A DNA stretch of 46,081 nt from a virus, in the IMG/VR virus record IMGVR_UViG_3300020472_000053, positions 1 to 46,081 of that record; one strand, given 5' to 3'. Under the pieces are notes generated by a model. That model was not told where the DNA came from. It saw only the letters and a program-made list of their open reading frames with translations, and did not search any database. How positions within the stretch are numbered: position 1 is the stretch's first letter; every line of letters starts with the position of its first letter. Of this stretch, positions 25,567-35,572 are shown one piece after another. Both the position numbers and the translations under genes were made by a program.

Positions 25567-27774
25567 TTATTCACACATAATTTTAAATGTTCCTGATGGA
25601 GTATCAATAGTTACTTTATTATTAGATGCTTCAGACAGGTCAGTACTTAATGCTGTTATAGTACCAATACCAGTAGCAGTCAAAGAATCAAATTTTATAT
25701 TTCCATTATCAACTTTCATGTTAGGACGAATAGCTTTTGTTGCTAGTCCATCTTCTGTTGGAGTAAATGGTGGAGAAGTATCTAAAGGTGGGCAACATAA
25801 TACTCTTTCAGTAATATCACTAGATTCTTTTGTTACTGTTACCTTTTCTCCTACTAGTAATTTTGCTGTTGTATTATTATTAATAACAATATTATTAGTA
25901 TTAATTGTGGTTATTTGAGTATTAGCTGCAAATTGAGATCCTAGAACACGATATGTAGCAGAACCATCTAATGCTGCTGTTCCTGAAACTGGAATTGTAG
26001 TTGCTGGAGAATTAGTCTCAGTCGTTACTACTAAACATTCAGTGTCTTCTGGAGTACAAAATGCACCTAAAGAATCATTAATTAATCCCCTACTCTGGTA
26101 GAAATACATTTCTGTATTAGCACCAATAGTTTGGGATGGGAAAATATTAACTTCTGAACTATTTCCAGTTGTTGTTATACCAGTATAGGATGATGATCCA
26201 TTACAAATAAGAAGCATGTCAGTTCTTAAATTTACAGTATCACCACTTGATATTGTTAAAGTGGTTCCACTTGTGGATCCAGTTACATTTTTAACAAATC
26301 CACGATGATCTATAAAGGTAACTGTATTGGATCCACTAGCAGTCATATTTTTATCTAAAATTACAAAATTATTAATAGAAATATCTTGAACTATTGTATC
26401 ATTAGCAATACCAGTTCCAAATACCCTATTTCCTACTTCTATATTTGATGTATCAGTTATACTTAAAATTGGAGATCCATTAACTGTTGTATAAGATGCA
26501 GATTTTCTTTCTATATCACTATATGATGTTTTTGGTTGATATTTTATATCAAATTTCTTTGTAGTGCTTACCTTTACATAATCATTTTTACTAGAGGGTG
26601 TTCCTCCTGCATCTGTAAGACCAATCTGTCCTCCACCAAAAAGAATAGAAGTATCTAAAAATGTTGCAAAATCACCTTTTACAGCATCACTAAAGTCATA
26701 ATCTGTTCCATATAAAAGGTAAAATGGAATTCCAGTTCCAGTATCACCACTTCGGTTATAACTAAAATTAATACTTTTTTCTGATGTATTACTACTTAAT
26801 GAACTTGGAATAAAATAGCGATATCTTATTGAATATTTCTCAGTTTCTTTAAGAACATATGTAGAGTGTGATATACTAGTATCTTGACCCATTACTTTTG
26901 TGAAAGTTACATTACCACTAAAATTTCCTGCTACAGAATTGGATCCATCAGGTTTCTCAAAAGTAATTCCTCCAGTTGTAGTGTTAATATCACTAACTTT
27001 TGCATCAACAGCAATTTGATTAGTTCCAGAATTACTGGCACTCATACCAATAGCTACATTAACTGTATCTGCTGCTGAGATTATGATATTATTCCCTACA
27101 CCAGCAGCATTGGATCCAGATACAGTTTTTGTATGAAGAATTCTTTTTATTTCATCATATTTTGTTCCTGACCCTGTATTATGATATGATTCTTTCTCAA
27201 AATCAAAGGTAAAGCAATTATTACTACTAATAGAAAGATTATATATTCCAGTTTGTGTTGGTATAAAAAATCCTTCCCATAAAATTCCACCATCACTGTC
27301 TGCTGATGCTGGATGTAATTTATCAGTATAATTAAAATGTCCTCTTTGCCAAAAGTTATCTTGTTTATATGGTGTTCCACTAAAAATATCTGTGGAATTT
27401 TCATTTATTTGTGTTGAGTCATAATATTTTGCTGTTAGTCCATTTCCACCTGCTAATCTTGGTTCACCAGTAAAAACTCTAAATTTATCTAACTTGTTCT
27501 GATATGTAATGGCAGGAGAAACAGGTGCTGATCCTCCTCCTGTAGATTCTGTAGATTCGGTTGCACTATCAATAAATGCTTGATATCCAGTAGAATCTAA
27601 ATTAATATTCCATATATTTCTAATCGCATCTAAATCTTGACTTATAAATTTAGCAGGAGATGCTTTTGTAACTAGACCATTTAAAAGATTATTTAATGAT
27701 GTTTCTGCACTTCCAACATCTGAAAGATTATTATCTCTCCTTATACCTATTCTTTGGAATACTTTTTGTGGCAT
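25567..27774 (-). CDS. PA14-domain virion or adhesin protein
   Basis: The protein has 735 aa and is the only leftward gene in the adhesin block. Residues 1-60 hold the attachment-like pattern NNLSDVGSAETSLNNLLNG followed by DLDAIRNIW. Residues about 111-250 fit a PA14 domain: GLTAKYYDSTQ, NFWQRGHFNYTDKLHPA, GGILWEGFFIPTQTGIYNLSISSNNCFTFDFE. PA14 domains are beta-barrels that often bind carbohydrate in adhesins and glycosidases. The remainder consists of repeated beta segments (GSPILSITDTSNIEVGNRVFGTGIANDTIVQDI, and others). A surface-binding fibre is likely. The start faces the divergent small-gene cassette, and a weak late-like octamer (ACTAAATA on the minus strand, 27789-27796) lies upstream. 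Confidence 0.7.
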   Translation of the reverse strand: MPQKVFQRIGIRRDNNLSDVGSAETSLNNLLNGLVTKASPAKFISQDLDAIRNIWNINLDSTGYQAFIDSATESTESTGGGSAPVSPAITYQNKLDKFRVFTGEPRLAGGNGLTAKYYDSTQINENSTDIFSGTPYKQDNFWQRGHFNYTDKLHPASADSDGGILWEGFFIPTQTGIYNLSISSNNCFTFDFEKESYHNTGSGTKYDEIKRILHTKTVSGSNAAGVGNNIIISAADTVNVAIGMSASNSGTNQIAVDAKVSDINTTTGGITFEKPDGSNSVAGNFSGNVTFTKVMGQDTSISHSTYVLKETEKYSIRYRYFIPSSLSSNTSEKSINFSYNRSGDTGTGIPFYLLYGTDYDFSDAVKGDFATFLDTSILFGGGQIGLTDAGGTPSSKNDYVKVSTTKKFDIKYQPKTSYSDIERKSASYTTVNGSPILSITDTSNIEVGNRVFGTGIANDTIVQDISINNFVILDKNMTASGSNTVTFIDHRGFVKNVTGSTSGTTLTISSGDTVNLRTDMLLICNGSSSYTGITTTGNSSEVNIFPSQTIGANTEMYFYQSRGLINDSLGAFCTPEDTECLVVTTETNSPATTIPVSGTAALDGSATYRVLGSQFAANTQITTINTNNIVINNNTTAKLLVGEKVTVTKESSDITERVLCCPPLDTSPPFTPTEDGLATKAIRPNMKVDNGNIKFDSLTATGIGTITALSTDLSEASNNKVTIDTPSGTFKIMCE

Positions 27775-27775
27775 C

Positions 27776-27803
27776 TTGACTTTTTAGGTATTTAGTATAT
27801 AAT
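27776..27803 (+). promoter_or_regulatory. Sigma70-type promoter for the small-gene cassette
   Basis: TTGACT at 27776-27781 and a perfect TATAAT at 27798-27803 are separated by 16 bp and lie 24 bp before the ATG at 27828. This is host-type, unlike the late octamers ahead of the structural genes, and suggests early expression. Confidence 0.65.
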
Positions 27804-27827
27804 ATATAAAAATAAGATATTTTTAAG

Positions 27828-28052
27828 ATGGATCAAAAAGAATTATTAGAAGATCTTCTAAGACAAAGAAAGGAGTTACAATCAAAACTTGTTGAAGTGC
27901 AACAAGAATATGCAGCAATGAAAGATCAGTTTATTAGATTACAAGGTGCTGTTGATGTATTGGAACATCTTTTAAAAGAAGAGACTCAACCAGGTCCAGA
28001 AGGTTTTGATCCTATGGCACCTAAATTGACTCAACCACTTGATTTGGAGTAA
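27828..28052 (+). CDS. Small coiled-coil protein of unknown function
   Basis: The protein has 74 aa. Residues 3-52 form a heptad-rich helix (LLEDLLRQRKELQSKLVEVQQEYAAMKDQFIRLQGAVDVLEHLLKEE) with Leu, Val and Ile at core positions, so an oligomeric coiled coil is expected. The last 20 residues are Pro-rich and acidic (GPEGFDPMAPKLTQPLDLE), perhaps a peptide tail for partner binding. The ATG lies 24 bp after a sigma70-type -10 element. It leads a run of four small genes lodged between two structural blocks. No enzymatic motif; function unknown. Confidence 0.78.
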   Translation: MDQKELLEDLLRQRKELQSKLVEVQQEYAAMKDQFIRLQGAVDVLEHLLKEETQPGPEGFDPMAPKLTQPLDLE

Positions 28053-28058
28053 TTTGTA

Positions 28059-28247
28059 ATGGATGATGATTGGGTAAATCGCACAATTATTGATGTATGT
28101 AATAGATCCTTTCTGATCATTTCTGATGATGGGGAAGAAAGAACTATTGTATGTGAAACTACAGAAGAATTTATGGATGTCTTAGAAGTAGTAAATAAGT
28201 TACTTGATCCAGAAAGAATAAAATATTCTAATTTAAAAACTGTCTAA
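28059..28247 (+). CDS. Small acidic protein of unknown function
   Basis: The protein has 62 aa, reading MDDDWVNRTIIDVCNRSFL and then a likely strand-turn-strand (IISDDGEERTIVCETTEEF) and a helix (FMDVLEVVNKLLDP). GGAG before the ATG (around 28045) is a good ribosome-binding site. The pattern of a short beta meander followed by a helix suggests a compact folded domain. It lies six bases after the coiled-coil gene and presumably shares its promoter. Function unknown. Confidence 0.75.
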   Translation: MDDDWVNRTIIDVCNRSFLIISDDGEERTIVCETTEEFMDVLEVVNKLLDPERIKYSNLKTV

Positions 28248-28271
28248 ATATGACGACTAGACATTTACACT

Positions 28272-28421
28272 ATGGACAAAATCAGACTAAGTTTTGATGG
28301 ATGTTATAATTACAAGAAATTAAAAAAAGAAGGTCTTGTTAGTGAAGAAGAAGAAGTTAAGGAAACTTCTGAATCAGATTTTATTAAAATGCACACTGAG
28401 TTAAACAACGACGCTTGTTAG
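28272..28421 (+). CDS. Very small ORF (49 aa), unknown
   Basis: ATG at 28272 opens 49 codons up to TAG at 28419-28421. The product (MDKIRLSFDGCYNYKKLKKEG...) has a basic N-terminal half and an acidic middle (SEEEEVKETSESDF). It fits snugly between its neighbours (24 bases before, 3 bases after), which supports it as a real gene. The ribosome-binding site is weak. No family recognised. Confidence 0.5.
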   Translation: MDKIRLSFDGCYNYKKLKKEGLVSEEEEVKETSESDFIKMHTELNNDAC

Positions 28422-28424
28422 ACT

Positions 28425-28727
28425 GTGTATAAACTTTCCATTAAATTTTGCTGGTTTAGTGAGGGTAGTAAAATAGTCAAAATGTATTTCATTAATGAGA
28501 TGCCATTTACTTTTGATGAATTACCTGATGGACACTTGTGGGATGAAGACTTATGCAAGATAGCAGATGAAAATAGAACCTATGACGAAAATGATATGTA
28601 TAGATCATTCAGTTATTTGGTTACAGAAGAGGTTCATCCTGAGTTTTTTCCCTTAGAAATAGAAAATCCAGAGCTTTTACCACCCGATATGGAGTATTAT
28701 TATTCGGACGAAGATCTGGTGGAATAA
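28425..28727 (+). CDS. Small acidic protein of unknown function
   Basis: From GTG at 28425 the protein has 100 aa; from ATG at 28482 (MYFINEMPFTFDEL) it has 81. The GTG lacks a clear ribosome-binding site, so the start is uncertain. The body is strongly acidic (HLWDEDLCKIADENRTYDENDMY, EYYYSDEDLVE) with a Pro/Glu-rich stretch near the end (VHPEFFPLEIENPELLPPDM). Such negative charge could reflect a DNA mimic or a partner-binding protein, but nothing specific can be said. Last gene of the small cassette; a late-promoter-like octamer for the giant fibre gene overlaps its stop codon. Confidence 0.62.
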   Translation: MYKLSIKFCWFSEGSKIVKMYFINEMPFTFDELPDGHLWDEDLCKIADENRTYDENDMYRSFSYLVTEEVHPEFFPLEIENPELLPPDMEYYYSDEDLVE

Positions 28728-28730
28728 ATA
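28723..28730 (+). promoter_or_regulatory. T4-late-like promoter octamer before the S74 fibre gene
   Basis: AATAAATA, one mismatch from TATAAATA, lies 35 bp before the ATG at 28766 and overlaps the end of the preceding small gene. Confidence 0.48.
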
Positions 28731-28765
28731 AAACATAGAAATGTATTGACCAAAGAATAAATCCG

Positions 28766-31700
28766 ATGCCTCTTAATAAGCTGGAAAACTTCATAAAGAA
28801 TACTGAGGGTCGTATTCTTTATGTCAATCCCAATGATCTTGATTCTACAGATTCAGTATCAAACCAGGGAAATTCATTAACTCAACCCTTTAAGACGATT
28901 CAACGAGCATTATTAGAATCTGCTAGATTTTCTTATTTGAGAGGTAATGATAATGATATTATAGAAAAGACGACAGTTCTTGTATATCCTGGAGAACATG
29001 TAATAGATAATAGACCAGGATTTGGGATTAGGGTAGATCCTGGTAATTCTAGTGCAGCACAAGTAATATCTCCTTCAGGGACTGTTTCTCCTGCTACTAC
29101 TTTATCATTAACATTATCATCTAATTTTGATTTAACACAAGAAGATAATATTCTTTATAAGTTTAATAGTGTTCACGGTGGTGTAATGATTCCTCGTGGT
29201 ACATCTATTGTAGGTCTCGACTTAAGAAAGACTAAAGTTAAACCAAAGTATGTTCCAAACCCAACAGACTCTAGTGTTCCTGATAGTGCTATCTTTAGAG
29301 TAACTGGTGCATGTTACTTCTGGCAATTCTCTATATTTGATGGAGATGAAAGTGGTATAGTATATACAGATAATTCAAATTTTACTTTAGCAAATAGATC
29401 AAAACCAACATTCTCACACCACAAATTAACTTGTTTTGAATATGCAGATGGTGTAAATGATCCTGCAGGATATACTAGAACTGACTTAGCAATGTATTAT
29501 GCTAAGTTATCTAATGCTTATGGTGTTGATTCTGGTAGGGATATTGTAGCTGCGGATACTTATCCTACAAATCTATCTGGATTTGCTCCTCAAAGACCTG
29601 AATATGAAATTGTTGGTGCATTTGCATCAGATCCAGTTAAAATATTAACTGCTCAATCTGGTGATGGAAATACACCTAGTTCAATTATTACAATTACAAC
29701 GGTTACTCCTCATAAATTAAATGCAGGAACTCCTATAAAGATTAAAAACATTACTGAGAAAGCATATAATATTTCAACTAAGGTTGCTAATGTAATTAGT
29801 GATACTCAATTTACTTATGTTCTACCAACCGTTTCACCAACTTTAGCTACTCAACCATTTGCATCAAATGGAACAGTAACTATAGAAACTGATAATGTTG
29901 ATGGTGCGTCTCCATACATCTTTAACTGCTCCATGCGTTCTGTATGGGGTATGAATGGTATGCTTGCTGACGGTAACAGAGCAACTGGATTTAAATCAAT
30001 GGTTGTTGCTCAGTTCACTGGTATATCATTGCAGAAAGATGATAGAGCATTTGTAAAATATGATAAGACTTCTCGTTCTTATCAGAGTATGAATATTGGT
30101 AATGTTGTTAGAGGATCTGCTCTAGCATCAGAATCATCATCTCTTGATGCAGGTAAAGTTTATCATTTAGATTCACAAGCTGTTTATAGAAAAGGTTGGG
30201 GAACTAGTCATATTAAGATTACTAATGATGCAATTCTTCAGATAGTATCAGTATTTGCTATTGGTTATCAACAACATTTTGATGTAAGAAGTGGTGGTGA
30301 TGCTTCAATTACAAACTCTAACTCTAACTTTGGACAATTATCATTATCATCTGATGGATTTAAGAAAAAGGCATTTGATAAAGATAATACTGCTTTCGTT
30401 ACTAGTGTTATTACCCCAAGAGCAATAACATCAAGTGAAACTAATATTGATTGGGCAGCAATTGATGTTGGTGTTACTACTGCTGTTGGTATATCAAGTC
30501 ATCTTTATATACATGGATTTAATAACCAAGATGATCCACCTCCAACACTTCTTTTAGGATACCGTTTAGGTGCTAAAGTAAATGATGAAATTACTGTAAA
30601 AGTATTTGATGTTCCTGGTAATGTGGATATTGTTCGTACAGCACCAGTTTATATGGTAGATAATATTGTTGGTGGTGCAACAACATTATCTCAGGGAACA
30701 ACATCAAGTTTTAAAAAATATGTTGTTCAATCTGCAATAGTTGATAATAAGCTTAACTTAGGGGCAAACTCTATTAAAACTGGTGAAAAGATACGAGTTT
30801 TTAGTGATAATGCAGATCTTCCTGAGAATTTAGAGGATAATATAATCTATTATGCTATAGATCAAGGAAATAATGCTGAGATTAAAGTAGCATCTAATAA
30901 AACAAATGCTCAGAATGGAACTGCTATTACAATAACTGGTGGATCCAGTTTATATGTTGAAAGTAGAGTTCATGATAAAGATTCTGGTGATATAGGACAT
31001 CCTATTCAATGGGATCCTAATAATAATCATTGGTATATGCATACTAGTGATGATAATACCATTTATTCTGGTATAAGCACTTATGGTGTTGGTGGTAATA
31101 TTGGTCTTGGTGCAAAAACACAAGTAACATATATTTCAAGAAAGGATGATCCACGAGGTCTTGATGAAAAAGTCTATAAACTACGTGTTGTAGTTCCTAG
31201 AGAGACTGTTAATGGTAAAGATCCAGAGGAATCATTTATTATTCAGGAATCTAGTTCTACAGGAGCTATAGCAAATTCTGATTTTACATTAACAACCCTA
31301 TCTCCAAATGCAGATAAGAAATATGACACTAATAAAAATTTAAGACTTATTGAGAAATGTACTGTATCTGCGTATACGGTTACTGTATATACAGAACTTC
31401 CTCATAACTTAAAAGTTGGTGAACATATTGTTGTTTATAATGTAACTGATACTACAAATACTGGAGGGTTGGATGATCTTGGATATAATGGAACATTTGC
31501 AGTAACAAGTATTACTGATGAAAAAACATTTACATATAAAACAACTGATGTAGATGGAGTAACACATACAGTTCCTAGCACATCTACTAATGATACATCT
31601 TCTAGAACAACAGCATCACCTAGATTTGAGAGGAATGATAATAGATCAAACTTCTATGTTTATAGAAATGAAACAATAGTACCATATATTGAAGGTATTC

Positions 31701-34700
31701 AAGATGGTATCTATCATATATTTGTTATAAAAGCAGATAATACTATTACTGAAGAGTTTACTGATCTTAAGTATAGTCAGAGTGTTGTTGACCTTTATCC
31801 TCAAAGAGATAGAGATAATATTGAGGATAATCCTCAAGCAGCAAAATCTTTTGCTAAGAGAACTCCTATAGGTGATGTTGCCACTAATGAACTTAAGAAG
31901 AGTATAACTAGAGAATCTGTAGACCAATTCCTAACAGATTTTGGTACAGGTCTTAGGATTAGTAATGTATCAACAACTTCTACTCTTGCTACTCTTACAT
32001 TTGATAGAAGACATAATTTAGGAGGACTTGTAACTGGTACTATTACACCTGGTTCTGGTTATACAAATGGAACTTATTATAATGTTAGAATTTTATCTGG
32101 TAACCAAGCAGGTTCTTGGTCTGGAGCACTTGCAAAAGTAGTTGTATCTGGTGGTCAGGTTACATCTACTGAGATAACATCTGGTGGTTCTGGATATGCT
32201 GCTGGAACATATTATTTTGAACAAGTAAAGATTGGTAATGGTAATGCAGATGCAAGATTTGTTGTTGCTGCTAGTGGTATTTCATATACTAGCGATGAGG
32301 CAAATGTATTACAAATAACAGGTCTTAGTGTTGCTTCTGATTGGCATGGAAGAATTACTAGTATTCCAACATCAACTACAGTTGGTCTTGCCAGAACATC
32401 TGGTGATCCTATACCTTTAGTAGGGCAATATGCGTTAAACCTTGGTCCTTCTCAGGTAGTAAGTAGTGTTTATGAATCCACATCAGGAATTAGTACATTT
32501 ACAACTACTACAGGTCATGGATTAGTTGCTGGATCTAAATTCCGAGTGGTAGATTCTAGTAATAACTGGTTAGGTGATTTTAACGTTAAGGAAGAATTAA
32601 CTTCTGTTAAATTTAGTGCACTTACTAGTCCTAGATTAGTTTCTAATGTATCTTCTGGTAGAATATTACGTCATGGAATGGATTCTGCTGACGCAATATC
32701 AGATAAAACAGATGAAAATCTTGGTGCAAGAGGTTTACCTTTATATGATGGTGAAAGCTTTAAACTTATTGCTGATATAACCACTGGAACTTCTATTAGA
32801 ATAGATGCTGCAAATTCTGGTATTGGAACTATAACCAGACTACCATTAGGATCTTATATACAAGTTGGTAGTGAAATAATGAGAGTTACTAGCTCTACTT
32901 TAGGTGCTAGTGAGGATATTTCTGTTCTTCGTGGTGCATTAGGAACTCTTATACAAAGTCATTCTGCTAATGATTTAATTAGAAAAGTTAAACCATTACC
33001 TGTTGAATTCCGTAGACCATCTATTATTCGTGCTTCTGGTCATACGTTTGAATATGTTGGTTATGGACCAGGTAACTATTCAACTGGTCTACCTCAGGTT
33101 CAAGTTAGAACCTTATCTGAAAGAGAAGACTTCTTATCACAATCACAAGAAAGATCTTGTGGAACAGTTGTTTATACTGGTATGAATAGTAGGGGTGACT
33201 TCTTTATTGGTAATAAGAGAGTTAGTTCTGCAACTGGTCAAGAGCAAACATTTGATGCTCCTATTCCTACTGTCACAGGTGAAGATCCTTCAAGGTCATC
33301 AGTTATCTTTGATGAAGTTGTTGTTAAAGAAAGATTGATTGTTGAGGGTGGTAGAACTAATAAGATTCTATCTCAGTTTGATGGTCCAGTAACTTTCAAT
33401 AAGGAAGTTAAGATTAATGATAGTCTTACTGTTGTTGGTGATTTAAAATTAAATGCTGCTGTTACTATTCTTGATGATACCGATGCTATTGTTCCTGGTT
33501 CTTCTCCAGAACTTCGTAGTAAGGATCATGGTTGCTTAGTATTAGAAGGTGGAATGGGTGTCGAGAAGAGGTTAAATGTAGGTGGTGCAACTTGGATTAG
33601 TGATACTCTTAATATAACTAATGGATCTGTAATACTAGAAGCAGGTGTTTCTAATGAAGGTTATCGGATTGATTCTGGTAATGACATTTTGATGAGTCTT
33701 TATAAAGGTGATGGTTATGCTGATGATCCTATAATTCTCGGTGTAAAAGATGGTAAGAGACTTGTTATTGGTGCCAATGCGACTGGTCTTGTTGAGATCA
33801 GAGATTCTGTAACTGGTGATTTTAGAGCAGCATTTACTCAAAATGAGCAGAGATTGTACTGGGATGGATATGAAAAATTCAGAACAGAACCTTCTGGTGT
33901 TTTAGTTACTGGAATCACGACTACTTCAGATTTAAGTGTAACTGGTGTTACTACGATTGGTGGTGCTATTGATGCTGGATCAAATGCTACTATTGATGGT
34001 TGGATTGCTATTGGTGGAACAGCAACGTTTGATTCATCAGCAATGATTGATACAAACACTAGAGGTCATGGTTGGCTTGCTATTGGATCTACTGCAACCT
34101 TTGATGGAAATGTTACTGCTCCAAAATTCATAGGTGATCTTCAAGGTAATGCTGATAGTGCTACTACTATAACTGGTAGTGGATTTGATCTCAATACTTC
34201 AGGTATTGTTACTTGTGGATTACTTCATGCTACTAATACTGGTAATTTTGATGGTGCTTATGTTGGTTATGGTCTTAGTGTTGTTGGAAGTGCTTGGGTT
34301 AGCAATAATTTCCGAGTCGAAGGAACTAGCACAACATTAAATACTACTTTAAGTGCTAATGGTACAACCATAACTGGTACTCTTGATGTTAATGGTCAAG
34401 CAGATATTGATAATATAAACATTGATGGAAATACAATTAATACTGCTAGTGGAAACCTAACAATTGATTCTGCTGGTGGAACAACAACTATTAGCGATAT
34501 TTTGAGTGTTGGTGGTAACACAACTGTGAATGGACAGTTAGATGTAACTGGTAATATTAGAGCATTTACTTCTGATATTAGACTTAAGACTGATATTGAA
34601 CCAATTACTAATGCATTATCAAAGGTTGACTCTTTAAATGGTTTCACCTATAATCATAACGAAGTTGCTGCTGCACTAGGATTTGATACTGAGACTAGAT

Positions 34701-34873
34701 ACGCTGGTGTATCTGCTCAAGAAGTTGAGAAAGTTCTTCCAGAAGTAGTTTCTCCTGCTCCTGTTGATGAGAATTATAAGACAGTTCAATACGAACATAT
34801 TGTCCCACTTCTAATTGAAGCAATCAAAGAACTTAAAGCAGAGGTCGAGGAACTAAAGAAACATAAACATTAA
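28766..34873 (+). CDS. Giant tail fibre with C-terminal S74 self-cleaving chaperone
   Basis: This 2035-aa protein is the largest gene of the window. The N-terminus (RILYVNPNDLDSTDSVSNQGNSLTQPFKTIQRALLESARFSY, then TTVLVYPGEHVI) is a beta-helix-type opening widespread in cyanophage fibres. The middle has FFIGNKRVSSATGQEQTFDAPIP and fibre repeats of the type GITTTSDLSVTGVTTIGGAIDA and GWLAIGSTATFDGNVTAP. The last 100 residues, from S1936, are a peptidase S74 intramolecular chaperone: SDIRLKTDIEPITNALSKVD, then YAGVSAQEVEKVLPEVV and YEHIVPLLIEAIKELKAEVEELKKHKH. In that family the trimeric domain folds the fibre and then cuts itself off just before the conserved Ser. Mature length would be about 1935 aa. 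Confidence 0.87.
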   Translation: MPLNKLENFIKNTEGRILYVNPNDLDSTDSVSNQGNSLTQPFKTIQRALLESARFSYLRGNDNDIIEKTTVLVYPGEHVIDNRPGFGIRVDPGNSSAAQVISPSGTVSPATTLSLTLSSNFDLTQEDNILYKFNSVHGGVMIPRGTSIVGLDLRKTKVKPKYVPNPTDSSVPDSAIFRVTGACYFWQFSIFDGDESGIVYTDNSNFTLANRSKPTFSHHKLTCFEYADGVNDPAGYTRTDLAMYYAKLSNAYGVDSGRDIVAADTYPTNLSGFAPQRPEYEIVGAFASDPVKILTAQSGDGNTPSSIITITTVTPHKLNAGTPIKIKNITEKAYNISTKVANVISDTQFTYVLPTVSPTLATQPFASNGTVTIETDNVDGASPYIFNCSMRSVWGMNGMLADGNRATGFKSMVVAQFTGISLQKDDRAFVKYDKTSRSYQSMNIGNVVRGSALASESSSLDAGKVYHLDSQAVYRKGWGTSHIKITNDAILQIVSVFAIGYQQHFDVRSGGDASITNSNSNFGQLSLSSDGFKKKAFDKDNTAFVTSVITPRAITSSETNIDWAAIDVGVTTAVGISSHLYIHGFNNQDDPPPTLLLGYRLGAKVNDEITVKVFDVPGNVDIVRTAPVYMVDNIVGGATTLSQGTTSSFKKYVVQSAIVDNKLNLGANSIKTGEKIRVFSDNADLPENLEDNIIYYAIDQGNNAEIKVASNKTNAQNGTAITITGGSSLYVESRVHDKDSGDIGHPIQWDPNNNHWYMHTSDDNTIYSGISTYGVGGNIGLGAKTQVTYISRKDDPRGLDEKVYKLRVVVPRETVNGKDPEESFIIQESSSTGAIANSDFTLTTLSPNADKKYDTNKNLRLIEKCTVSAYTVTVYTELPHNLKVGEHIVVYNVTDTTNTGGLDDLGYNGTFAVTSITDEKTFTYKTTDVDGVTHTVPSTSTNDTSSRTTASPRFERNDNRSNFYVYRNETIVPYIEGIQDGIYHIFVIKADNTITEEFTDLKYSQSVVDLYPQRDRDNIEDNPQAAKSFAKRTPIGDVATNELKKSITRESVDQFLTDFGTGLRISNVSTTSTLATLTFDRRHNLGGLVTGTITPGSGYTNGTYYNVRILSGNQAGSWSGALAKVVVSGGQVTSTEITSGGSGYAAGTYYFEQVKIGNGNADARFVVAASGISYTSDEANVLQITGLSVASDWHGRITSIPTSTTVGLARTSGDPIPLVGQYALNLGPSQVVSSVYESTSGISTFTTTTGHGLVAGSKFRVVDSSNNWLGDFNVKEELTSVKFSALTSPRLVSNVSSGRILRHGMDSADAISDKTDENLGARGLPLYDGESFKLIADITTGTSIRIDAANSGIGTITRLPLGSYIQVGSEIMRVTSSTLGASEDISVLRGALGTLIQSHSANDLIRKVKPLPVEFRRPSIIRASGHTFEYVGYGPGNYSTGLPQVQVRTLSEREDFLSQSQERSCGTVVYTGMNSRGDFFIGNKRVSSATGQEQTFDAPIPTVTGEDPSRSSVIFDEVVVKERLIVEGGRTNKILSQFDGPVTFNKEVKINDSLTVVGDLKLNAAVTILDDTDAIVPGSSPELRSKDHGCLVLEGGMGVEKRLNVGGATWISDTLNITNGSVILEAGVSNEGYRIDSGNDILMSLYKGDGYADDPIILGVKDGKRLVIGANATGLVEIRDSVTGDFRAAFTQNEQRLYWDGYEKFRTEPSGVLVTGITTTSDLSVTGVTTIGGAIDAGSNATIDGWIAIGGTATFDSSAMIDTNTRGHGWLAIGSTATFDGNVTAPKFIGDLQGNADSATTITGSGFDLNTSGIVTCGLLHATNTGNFDGAYVGYGLSVVGSAWVSNNFRVEGTSTTLNTTLSANGTTITGTLDVNGQADIDNINIDGNTINTASGNLTIDSAGGTTTISDILSVGGNTTVNGQLDVTGNIRAFTSDIRLKTDIEPITNALSKVDSLNGFTYNHNEVAAALGFDTETRYAGVSAQEVEKVLPEVVSPAPVDENYKTVQYEHIVPLLIEAIKELKAEVEELKKHKH

Positions 34874-34875
34874 GT

Positions 34876-35568
34876 ATGAGTCACATTTATACTATTTTCC
34901 CCACCACAATTTATGTTGGGGAAGTGAAAGATCACAAAAAACATAAAGAAGAGTTCTATAAGGTTTATCCTAAATTTGACTATGAAGTCAATGAACATGA
35001 TAATACTGTTAGTGAGAACACTGGTAAAGTATTGCTTCACTTAGAGGACACATTAAATCCTTTATTTGAAGAAATAATTTATGGGCATGTAAAATCTTAT
35101 ATTTGTGATATACTAAGATATAAAGATATATTTAATTACGTTATAATAAAGAGTTGGTTATCAAGAGCAAGAAGTAGTAAGAATGAAATACCTTGGCATA
35201 TACATTCACCAAGCCATATTTCATTTTGTTATTATTTGAATATGCCACCAAACTCACATAAATTAAAATTAGGTTCACCTTATAATGAATTTACTCCTTT
35301 TTTAGGATCTCATTCTGAGAATAAACTTGATGAAAGGGTTATGATTGATGAATATACTAATTTGAATTCAGTTACATTTGATATGTCTCCACCTGAAGGT
35401 TCAGTAGTTTTGTTTCCTAGTAGAATAAAACATACTACAAAGTCAGTTGTAAAAGATTTTACTGGAGAGAGATTAGCAATTGTTGGAGATATTATATTGA
35501 CATTAAAAGAAGATCAACTTCAATATTCTATGGGGTTTATTGATCCAAAGTATTGGAAACAATATTAA
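34876..35568 (+). CDS. 2OG-Fe(II) oxygenase-like protein
   Basis: The protein has 230 aa. IPWHIHSPSHISFCYYLNMP (H108, H110) followed by a Gly/Pro turn (SPPEGSVVLFPSRIKHTTK, H186) and GERLAIVGDIIL (R199) matches the double-stranded beta-helix of 2OG-FeII_Oxy_5-type proteins. There, an HxH motif and a distal His bind iron and an Arg binds 2-oxoglutarate. Such proteins are frequent in marine T4-like phages beside fibre genes; substrates are unknown. It follows the fibre stop by two bases, so it is co-expressed with it and may hydroxylate a fibre protein or a host component. The next gene overlaps its end in another frame. Confidence 0.72.
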   Translation: MSHIYTIFPTTIYVGEVKDHKKHKEEFYKVYPKFDYEVNEHDNTVSENTGKVLLHLEDTLNPLFEEIIYGHVKSYICDILRYKDIFNYVIIKSWLSRARSSKNEIPWHIHSPSHISFCYYLNMPPNSHKLKLGSPYNEFTPFLGSHSENKLDERVMIDEYTNLNSVTFDMSPPEGSVVLFPSRIKHTTKSVVKDFTGERLAIVGDIILTLKEDQLQYSMGFIDPKYWKQY

Positions 35569-35572
35569 ATTT

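Noticed and set aside
35540-35572. Upstream ATG start for the kinase-like fusion
   Set aside because: It overlaps the oxygenase gene by 29 bases and adds residues not shared with the adhesin module, which begins naturally at the ATG at 35573.
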